Assembly: GCF_024139115.2 (NCBI RefSeq)
Contig: NW_026943335.1
Span: 1 to 64,000, forward strand
DNA length: 64,000 bases
DNA from: Armigeres subalbatus
Lineage: Eukaryota; Arthropoda; Insecta; Diptera; Culicidae
Direction: 5' to 3'
Below the pieces are notes generated by a model. It did not search any database. It saw only the letters and a list, made by a program, of their open reading frames with translations, and was not told the DNA's origin. Each line of letters begins with the position of its first letter. Within the stretch, counting starts at the first letter, position 1. Positions 56,835 to 64,000 of this stretch are shown here, piece by piece. The translations under genes and the position numbers were made by a program.

Positions 56835-58034
56835 TCATTGACGGGCTAGGACTTTAGCTCCTCTGGTTTTCGATCGCTCTATCGCGGCTTTGGCTTCTCT
56901 TCGCTCCTCTATCTTCCTCCAGGTCTCATCGGTGATCCATTGTTTTCTCTGGGTGCGCAATTCGCCCAGATTGTTCTCGCTGGTGGCGATGAAGGCATTC
57001 TTGATGGCGGACCATTGGTCTTCCACGCTGCCACCTTCCGGAATATATGCAGCACGCGTCTCCAGTTCTTCAACGAAGGACCGTTTCACCGTGGCATCTT
57101 CTAGTCGGCGTGTGTTGAATCGTCGTCCAACTCTTTCCTCCTGCCGACGAATCCGCGCAATGCGCAGACGTATTTCGCCAATGAGGAGGTGATGATCAGA
57201 CGCGATGTCGGCACTACGTTTATTCCGTACATCAAGAAGGCTCCGTTTCCATTTTCGGCTGATGCAGATGTGGTCGATTTGATTTTCTGTAAAGCCGTCA
57301 CGGGAGACCCATGTGACCATGTGAACCGGTCGATGAGGGTAGAGCAATCCCCCGATCACCATGTCGTTATTACCACAAAATTCTGCGAACAACTCTCCGT
57401 TTTCGCTCATTTCTCCGAGAGCATGGCGTCCCATAATGTGCTCATGGTTCGAGTTGTCGGATCCGATCTTCGCATTGAAGTCGCCCAAACAGATCTTGAT
57501 ATCACCCTTCGGAATTCTAGCTACGACGGCATTGAGTTGACTGTAGAAGTTCTCTTTGTCTTGCAGATCGGCAGCATCGGTTGACGCATAACATTGGATT
57601 ATAGTAAGGTTTCGGACCCGTGTTCTAAATCTGGCAACGATTATCCTTTCACTTATAGGTTCCCACTTCATAAGCGCAGAATGGGCCTGAGCGCTTAGTA
57701 GGAAGACAACTCCGCGATGCCGGGAAGCGTGTTCACCTCGTAAACAAGAGTACAGCAGAACTTGTCCCGACGGCGTTCTGTGTTCTCCAAAGTTTGGCCA
57801 ACGGACTTCACTCAGTCCCAGGATCTCAAGCTTCATGCGGCGTGCCTCATTGGCAAGTTGTGCCAATTTACTCTGCTGGGCTAGGGTTAAAACATTCCAT
57901 GTTCCTATTCGTGTCCGATGTTTAGCGCTAAGAGTCGTCGCCGTAAAATCAGTCCGTATTCTTTCATTATCGGATTCTCGAACAAATTGATGTTTCGAGA
58001 ACAGTAGGTTGTTGGGCCAAGGTTCCCTATCCAC
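56835..58034 (-). CDS. RTE-1b AP-endonuclease (open, C-terminally stopped)
   Basis: 399 residues. The LINE endonuclease nicks target DNA to prime reverse transcription. Motifs in order are RIGTWNVLTLAQ (about 42-53), LEILGLSEVRWP (catalytic E, about 69-80), ICLGDFNAKIGSDN (catalytic D/N, about 181-194), ENQIDHICISRKWKRSLLDV (about 246-265) and SDHHLLIGEIRL (SDH, about 275-286), then a basic helical linker (RKQWITDETWRKIEERREAK). All active-site motifs look intact. The start methionine at 58034 is plausible but may not be the native one. The stop at 56835 replaces an expected arginine codon before YAALEKE, so the protein is cut before the RT. Confidence 0.85.
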   Translation of the reverse strand: MDREPWPNNLLFSKHQFVRESDNERIRTDFTATTLSAKHRTRIGTWNVLTLAQQSKLAQLANEARRMKLEILGLSEVRWPNFGEHRTPSGQVLLYSCLRGEHASRHRGVVFLLSAQAHSALMKWEPISERIIVARFRTRVRNLTIIQCYASTDAADLQDKENFYSQLNAVVARIPKGDIKICLGDFNAKIGSDNSNHEHIMGRHALGEMSENGELFAEFCGNNDMVIGGLLYPHRPVHMVTWVSRDGFTENQIDHICISRKWKRSLLDVRNKRSADIASDHHLLIGEIRLRIARIRRQEERVGRRFNTRRLEDATVKRSFVEELETRAAYIPEGGSVEDQWSAIKNAFIATSENNLGELRTQRKQWITDETWRKIEERREAKAAIERSKTRGAKVLARQ

Positions 58035-58504
58035 CGGGATGGGGCTGCCATCTTAGGTATAGCTTCCGGGGAATAGCATTTCATACTCAGCCGCTGGATG
58101 CCAGAACAGACGCTGTTGGAGCCGCACCTCCTTGGTGGACAGACGCTCGATCAGTCGGATCAAATTTGTTTAAAGTCCCACCCAACACCAGGACTAGGCT
58201 AGTGCGCTTTGAGCGGCACACGGTCGCTTTGATAGGGCCTGCTTGGGGACACATGCAGCTTTTTATAGAAGTTCAACAGAGCCCACAGGACGCACCCTCT
58301 CACTCTAGCTGATGTCAGAAGGACAACAGTGCCCAGGCTGCACTACCAGCTAAGTACGCAACCCTTAGCTGGCGGTCAATTGTCATCGGAAGACCCGCGG
58401 AAGCGTGAGTTTTGGAACTTGTGAGGACCGAGCTATGTTAGGCGCCCCTTCCCGGATGCCAACTCACCATTTCGCAGCCCCCATCTATATATATATACAT
58501 CTAT

Positions 58505-59520
58505 AACATCCGAGAAATGTCGTCCGTCGACCAGCAAGTCTATCTGTGAGCAAATGTCTGCACTCGGATGTTGCCAGGTGTGTTTGCGGATATTGTTACG
58601 TGCGAATTAGGTACTGCTAGTTGCCATCCCTACCTGAGTAGACGAAAATAACTCAAAAATTTCAAATTTTGAAAAGATTGCAAAATGAGATATTGATAAG
58701 ATTGATATAAGAGATAAAATATCAGACGACAATATCAAAGTTTTGCACTAAAATATCATGAGGAAATCAAGTTATGCTATTTGTAAGAAGTGATCAATAT
58801 CATTAGTTTGTTCTTATCCATAGCATATCTTGATATTTAAATGATATTTCGGTGCAAATTTTTGATATTGTTGCCTGTTCTTTTATCTCTTATATCAATC
58901 AAATCCATATCATGTTTTGATATTCTGTTAATGGCTTCTGCCCGGGTATAGCAGCAGCAAAGTTTACAAGTCGCAGACCATGATCGTTGGTAGCGGAATG
59001 AAGGCTTTCCGTACCAATGACATGGCGAAAGAAACTATTCTTCCAATCTGCGCATTTGCATCCCCGATGCCAATCTCTACATCGTGTGTTGTGGGCACTC
59101 TCCGTAGGCCTTATCAAGGCTCTCATAGAACTCATCCTTCACGTCATCAGGCTCATCGTTCGTTGGGGCATAGATACTGATCAGGCTATAGTTGAAGAAT
59201 TTGCCCTTCATTCTCAACACGCAAATGCGGTCGCTTATCGGCTTCCACCGGATAACACGTTTCATCTGCTTCCCGATCACCATGAAGCCAACTCCTCGTT
59301 CTACTCTGTCACCGCCGCTATAGTAGATGTGGTACTTGAATAAAAAGTTCGCTATGTGATCCACCGTCCGGAATTCACGTTCTCCAGTTTTGGGCCACCG
59401 TATTTCTTGGATTGCTGCCACACTCACGCCGACCTTCTGCAGCTCACGAGCCAAGAGCCCAACACGTGCGGATTCATTCAAAGTTCTCAAGTTCCAAGAT
59501 CCGACTTTTCAATCGTTGTC
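58505..59520 (-). pseudogene. RTE-3 endonuclease, interrupted by a MITE
   Basis: Frame 59077-59490 gives RTLNESARVGLLARELQKVG, VAAIQEIRWPKTGERE (catalytic E), GVGFMVIGKQMKRVIRWKPI, ICVLRMKGKFFNYSLISIYA and ends at ECPQHTM. The GDxN region lies in shifted frames at 58970-59080. LRLVNFAA is then cut by the MITE at 58633-58946, and the text resumes at 58505-58632 with KHTWQHPSADICSQIDLLVD and GRHFSDVI. The SDH part is missing, replaced by the TA microsatellite and RTE-1b. Confidence 0.75.
58633..58946. mobile_element. 314-bp TA-type palindromic MITE in RTE-3
   Basis: Flanked by TA (58631-58632, 58947-58948). The left end is CCTGAGTAGACGAAAATAAC and the right end, complemented, is CCCGGGCAGAAGCCATTAAC. 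The arms continue inward for over 100 bp (GATATAAGAGATAAAA, CAATATCAAA, AAATATCAT on both sides). It is rich in GATAT. It is placed inside endonuclease coding text, which continues on both flanks. Confidence 0.85.
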
Positions 59521-60003
59521 CTTTAATCGTTGCCGGGACTGTTGCCGTTGAATCAATCCGGCTGCTCTACTTTTGCCTTTCTTGGTAACTGTAGAATCTT
59601 CGGTAGGCTACCTCACCAGGGCTGCGCTACCTACATCGCGTTGAAGGAGCTGCCTTCTCGATGCTGACACGATGCAGCATGATGTGCACAGCTTAGTTTA
59701 GAGTCCCTTGCTGACACTAGGACGATGATCAGCCGCTCCTAACATGAAGGACAGACGCTCGATCACATTTGCACCTCCGGAGAGGAGCAAATCCTCCCTT
59801 CCCTGTCAGCGCATGACCATAGTTCCCTCCGGAGTTGGTTACCCGATCTTCCCTAAAGTTGCTCGTATCCCGGCCAGCGCCACGAGGAGGTAGGGATAGG
59901 AGTTGCTGGGTAAGAGGCTAAGGACCGCAAAATGGGGTCTATTTCATTCCTTCAGGTATGCGAAGTACCAATGGTACGATTTACCCAGCATTTGCCGTGC
60001 CGT
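59521..60003 (-). other. RTE-3 5' untranslated region
   Basis: GC-rich text with GGACGATGATCAGCCG, GTTGGTTACCCGATCTTCCC, GTAGGGATAGGAGTTGCTGG and the terminal GCATTTGCCGTGC matches 41290-41655 of RTE-2. This conserved 5' UTR probably holds the internal promoter of these LINEs. Its right end (about 60003) marks the element's 5' boundary. Confidence 0.7.
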
Positions 60004-60145
60004 CTCACTTCTCACTTCGCACTACTCACTTTTCACAGTGAGAAGTGGGAAATAGGTAGTGAGAAGTAAGACGTTTCATTTTTCACAACCTATTCCTCCC
60101 TTTTCAAACTACCTATTCGGCCAAATGTCCTATTTACGTCAGAAA
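60004..60145. repeat. Short inverted TCTCACTT repeats and a family-2 minisatellite unit
   Basis: CTTCTCACTT and its complement GAGAAGTGGGAA recur several times between 60004 and 60085. At 60112-60134, CTATTCGGCCAAATGTCC is the complement of units in the 53034-53330 block. This block lies beyond the 5' end of RTE-3 just as copy b lies beyond its 3' end, so the two may bracket an older element into which RTE-3 inserted. Confidence 0.5.
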
Positions 60146-60180
60146 AACTCTGATCAATCCACCTAGGTTCAAACACACAG

Positions 60181-60640
60181 TTTATTGGCCCAGAACTTTT
60201 CTGCGGTATATCATACTGTACCATAAAAATGGAATTGAAATCCTGGGAAGCACAAAGGATGATGACCAACTGGTTGGTTGCCGAAAAGTGTGCTCAATCA
60301 AAGAGATTTATAATTCCCAATGTTAAAGTAACCGAAAAGCTCTTGGAGCTCAGCAAGAGAACTTTTTGCACCTTTACTGGCCTAATAACCGGACATTGCC
60401 CAAGCAGATATCATTTAAAAAATATTGGCCAGATTCAGAATGATATCTGTCGTTTGTGTAACATGGAACGTGAAACCTCGGAACATCGCTTTGCAGTTGT
60501 GATGCATTGTACAAGGGTAGATCTAAATTTCTAAATAGTGGCTTTATGCAACCAGGAGATATTTGGAAGGCAAATCCTGGATAGTGGGTTTTATAAAGTC
60601 TATTATACCGGACTGGGAAAATACGCGTCTTAGGTTGTTT
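60181..60640 (+). pseudogene. 3' end of an RNase H-bearing LINE
   Basis: Plus-strand frame from 60181: FIGPELFCGISYC, the end of an RNase H domain, then KSWEAQRMMTNWLVAEKCAQ, TFTGLITGHCPSRYHLKNIG and a zinc knuckle CRLCNMERETSEH. These are hallmarks of the C-terminus of Jockey/I-type LINE ORF2. A stop at 60532 and shifts follow; SGFMQPGDIWKANPG is still readable to about 60590. The copy is 5'-truncated, with only the last 130-150 residues left. Confidence 0.82.
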
Positions 60641-61362
60641 GCTTGACAAATGGTAATCAACCTACAAGATGAGAATACTATTAACTATTAAAGCTATGTC
60701 CATTTAGAATCCGGAATAATAAAACATCTGTATCTAGGTAACGGATTGACATCCAAATAAGGTTAATACATCAAAACAAAGGTAATTTACTGTACTTTAA
60801 ATGAAAAACATTAATGCAAATCATTTCTAGTTTTCTAGTGACAATTCACACTTTCTTCTTTATTCCTCTCTTCAAATGTTTCACACCTCCGGAGACACCT
60901 TCCTTGACACATTTGTTCCACATTTTGGTCAAGCTTCCGCTTCATTATTGCCCAACATGTCTCGATGGGCCAAAACTGCGGGCAGTTGGGTGGATTATGT
61001 TTTTATTGTTGAAATCTACATTATTATCGCGGTACAACTGGAAGACTTCCCGGTTGTAGTGGCAACTCACCAAATCTTTACGGGACCTTCATGGGGTTTC
61101 ATGAAACTTAGTACGCGGTTTTGAGACATTCTTCCTTGTACAGCTTAGAGTCCATCGTCTTATTCGTCACGGACACTTTGGTCTTTGCTCTGCAGCTGCA
61201 TATCCCTCGTCAAATCATCAGTTTTTTGGCAATTTTGTCCATAAAAGCAAACTTAATCTCGCAGGAACAACTCCTCGTGCCGTCGCCATGCAGAATTTTT
61301 TGCCAGGAAGCTATCCTAAATCCATTTTGACGTAGGTTCCACCGTCGATGAGGGTAGGGGGG
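60641..61362. other. AT-rich DNA without recognised genes
   Basis: Overlapping plus frames at 60814-61059 and 60876-61124 and one at 61121-61330 show no domain. At 61350-61362 a G-rich run abuts the following element. Confidence 0.35.
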
Positions 61363-62470
61363 TAGGGTGACCATATGAAATATTTCTAAAGGAGGACATT
61401 CACCAGAATCGTAACGAAAAAGGAGGACATTTGGATGAAAAAGGAGGACATAAAAAACATCGATCAATTTGTTCGTTTTTAATATGAGAATATTATATTT
61501 GTTAGATTTTTGCTCACTAAAGTGTATTGGAAGAAGTTTTTGTAAGTCAAGGCAAATACCGACATTTTCTTCTAATTTATTAACATAACAGATTACTTTA
61601 TTAACTCTAGATGGAACGTTTTCGACTCTCATTATAGTCTACATGAAGCACTTTCTAATTATAAACTACCAGCACCATCTTTATAATGGAAAGATTTTCA
61701 CAATTTAAGGCATGTGAATTAGAATGATACCGTTAACTGTATGACCACAAGGTTTTCAATTGAAAAAAATCTAAACTGATTAGAATTGGACTGAAGTAAC
61801 TCAAAACTGTTCAGATTAGTTTTAGGTATTTCTATTCCATTCTTGGGATGGCATGACAGCTGTTCTTTGCCTCACATATAGGGCACTGCATGGATGCATT
61901 TTTTTCTCTTTCGTTCTTCATGAAAGTTAGAAAACGACAAGGCCAGCAAATGTCAATTTTGACATTTAGTGACATTGTCGTTTTTCTTATTTCTCTGCAG
62001 TGAGAAAGACACAAAGTATCCCATGCAGTGCCCTATCTATGAAACATACCGTGCAATGCGTTTAAAAGGAAATTTGATGGGTGTTTAACCGTAGAACATG
62101 TTTAAGAAGCATTTGCATTCTTCTTTATTAATAAATTTCTCAAAATTCCGATTTTTCTGATATTCTCGACACCTGTATAATTGTAATTCACGCATTTTTT
62201 TCGATATTTACATTAATTTTATTCCAAAACTTTAAGGAAAATGTTTCGGAATAGAAATCAGAAATGCAAACATGTGCAACGGTTTGTTACAGAATGGACT
62301 TCTGTTGTATTATTGCTTGTTGAACTAGATTTTCTTCAGAAATTGATATTCATGCTACTGTTTTCCCAAAATTTCCAAAAAGGAGGAGATTTTAGCGCAA
62401 AAGGAGGACATTGGATTTTTAATGAAAAATGAGGACATGTTCTCCTTTAGGATACCATATGGTCACCCTA
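61363..62470. mobile_element. TIR-bounded DNA element with AGGAGGACAT repeats
   Basis: The ends are TAGGGTGACCATATG and its exact complement. Near the left end AGGAGGACAT occurs three times (about 61391, 61421, 61444), and near the right end similar units recur (about 62382-62436), all in the same orientation. The interior is AT-rich with no clear transposase. The ends resemble hAT-type termini, but I could not find a clean 8-bp duplication, so the superfamily is uncertain. A MITE is nested at 61881-62033. Confidence 0.7.
61881..62033. mobile_element. 153-bp TA-type MITE nested in the element above
   Basis: Inverted ends GGGCACTGCATGG and CCATGCAGTGCCC are flanked by TA (61879-61880, 62034-62035). 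The interior has further inverse symmetry (TGTCAATTTTGACA). It is non-coding. Confidence 0.82.
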
Positions 62471-64000
62471 TCAACGGGGGTGTGCAGATTTTTTTCTCTC
62501 CTCTTGGCTTCTATCTGGAATAATTTTTGACTCGCTGCACGAAACACCATGGATTTTTATATCACAGAAAGTGGGCGCCCATACCGCTGTAGAATAATTC
62601 TTGCAGCGGTCTCTTTCCGTGCCGCTGCAATACAATAAATTATTCCGGATTCTAACTGGACAGAGCTTTAATCAGGAGTATACAACACAATATATGGAAA
62701 AATAATAAAAATAATAACATAAAAAATGGAATTAACTTTTGCGAATTCATGAAAATCATTCTACGTTTTATGATTACATTTATGATCAATAACTCCAATG
62801 TGAAGGGCCTTATGCTCCTTGTCAATCTGTCCTATTTTTGCTTTCGCTGAGAATGTATTTCCTTTCAGTCCTACCTAGCATACTGGAACGGTGATTACAG
62901 GCTCACAAATGAAGCAAAAGACAAATGAAAAAAAAAAAGATGCAACGACGAATTTCTCTAAATTCTTATGACTATCATTATCATTAATAACAATATTTTT
63001 ATTATTTAGACCCATGGATGTGTGCATTGCGCCGAGAAATCTGCACCAGTTTAAAGCACACACTGCCACGAGGCGCATTCCCTGGGGGATGGGCTTCCGA
63101 AACCCGCCTCGAGTCCTACTCGGTATCCTTTTTATTTCCTTGAACCAAATAAAAACGCGTGAAAGATAGGTCCCTTTCAAGGGTCAACTAATTGCGCACC
63201 TCATAATCGTCGTATGAGCAACACGGTCGGCTGACCCAAAACTGCCCACAAATGCCGCGCGCCTCAACCCGCTTCGATTGATCGGTTTCGGTAATTTGCG
63301 GTTTCCAGCCCGGGGCAGTGCTCATTCATCGAAACAAGATCGATCGCTTCCTAGGATACATTTCGGAAATTACAGGGTGCGAATGGTCGGCTATTTCCGG
63401 TCCGATCAATCCGGTACGTTTGATCTGCGAGTTCACATATTTTGAGCTATTTATGACGCAAATTGATCGATCAGGATCTAATCCGACGATCCGGTGTCAG
63501 CGAATCGATGAATTTTGCTCTAAAAAAGAAATTATTTCATTTGAAATCTGCTTTCAGTGCAAACAGTGACGAGGTCTTAATATTCGAGAAACTTAATTAC
63601 TATAATTTTTAACAAGAGAGAAATGGTTGTTCATGTTTTAAACCAACTCCCGAAAGATGAAGAAAAACCTGAACTACTCGACTTAATTACACACTCGTTT
63701 ATGCATGCGTGGTCAACTTTCTTCGAACTTTATGCTCTTTCTCTTCGGGTGTCCTTCCACGCCCGGCGAAGATCGATCGATCGGCCGAAAGTTTGCACGC
63801 TGCCTGACCGGTGATAACAATTACGCATAATTACACATTCGCACCATCCATCTTTCACCAATAAACTGTCCACCCGGCGGTAGCCCTGGGGTTTCGGGCT
63901 CCGTGAAAGCTCAGACATGAGCAATGAGCATTCTCGGGACATGATGGGTAGGCAGCCCATGCGCTTTGGATTGACATTTCGCGTCCCGGGTGGGGTAACT
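62471..64000. other. Unassigned DNA to the window edge
   Basis: The stretch 62471-62930 is AT-rich with nothing recognised. 63010-63500 and 63730-64000 are GC-richer, with short frames on both strands (63318-63569, 63623-63814, 63730-63960) that have no domain. It may be single-copy host sequence. Confidence 0.35.

Larger units (their letters stand above)
56126..58490 (-). mobile_element. RTE-clade LINE, copy RTE-1b
   Basis: The same family as 1-3746. It has a GC-rich 5' UTR (58035-58490, first bases at the right end next to a TA microsatellite), a complete endonuclease, the linker and the first part of the RT, ending at 56126 inside the RT. Losing the 3' end is unusual for a LINE, which normally loses the 5' end, so a later deletion or recombination removed it. 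Confidence 0.85.
53340..60003 (-). mobile_element. RTE-3 LINE, one copy split by nested insertions
   Basis: Minus-strand RTE fragments occur in the order expected of one element: C-terminal domain and RT palm (53358-54216), RT finger (55806-55888), endonuclease (58505-59520) and 5' UTR (59521-60003). The intervals hold a 9-bp-TSD element (54217-55805), a second terminus of that family plus RTE-1b (55889-58490) and a TA MITE (58633-58946). The 5' UTR resembles that of RTE-2. An internal deletion has removed the central RT between the finger and the TLDGLKR motif. Confidence 0.75.

Noticed and set aside
61330..62490. 8-bp target duplication for the TAGGGTGACC element
   Set aside because: The flanks (G-rich run on the left, TCAACGGG on the right) do not match; I left the superfamily open.

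Overview
This window looks like intergenic or intronic DNA from a culicine mosquito, most likely an Aedes species. The evidence is a tRNA-derived SINE of the Feilai type present at least five times, several RTE-clade LINEs, an RNase H-bearing I/Jockey-type LINE, many short palindromic MITEs, and low GC broken by small GC-richer islands. I see no rRNA, no genuine tRNA gene, no CRISPR and no bacterial-style operon. Almost everything recognisable is a transposable element or a satellite. Only one small reverse-strand exon candidate (35917-36264) could belong to a host gene, and I cannot name it.

Layout. 1-3746: RTE-clade LINE copy (RTE-1a, minus strand) broken by a TG-flanked MITE (1986-2534) and by a 173-bp tandem-repeat block (about 2583-3101). 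3747-7750: minus-strand I/Jockey-type LINE with endonuclease, reverse transcriptase, RNase H and a zinc knuckle, carrying stops and shifts. 7750-14600: AT-rich DNA with a hAT-type element (8881-9905), two MITEs with 8-bp target duplications (11589-11771, 12286-12472) and a piggyBac-like element (13212-14100). 14615-17563: a satellite array with about 145-bp monomers and a higher-order 6-mer/4-mer/6-mer organisation, interrupted by a TA MITE. 17573-20510: a CGGTAA-rich element, then diverged monomers in forward and then reverse orientation. 20862-22070: a dispersed repeat carrying nested MITEs. 22484-23128: a near-perfect 296-bp-arm inverted repeat.

25002-35057 and 37557-48083 are two direct copies (A and B) of one roughly 10-kb segment: a Jockey-type endonuclease fragment, an RTE LINE (RTE-2), a SINE, a GT-microsatellite repeat and half of a TA-type DNA element. 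Copy A is 471 bp shorter, largely through scattered one- to few-base deletions. That suggests an unpolished or redundant assembly copy rather than ordinary evolution.

48820-52500 is mostly featureless. 53340-60003 is one RTE LINE (RTE-3) that can be followed in order through a nest of insertions. These include a 1.6-kb element with long terminal inverted repeats built from 15-bp minisatellite units and a perfect 9-bp target duplication (54217-55805), a second terminus of the same family (55889-56125), a different RTE copy (RTE-1b, 56126-58490) and a TA MITE. 60181-60640 is the 3' end of another LINE. 61363-62470 is a TIR-bounded element with a nested MITE. The last 1.5 kb has no recognised feature.

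The genes here do not form a pathway; what links them is successive insertion. The most unusual items are the minisatellite-TIR element family, the A/B duplication, the satellite higher-order structure and the large inverted repeat. All identifications come from reading the sequence and from family knowledge; no database search was run.
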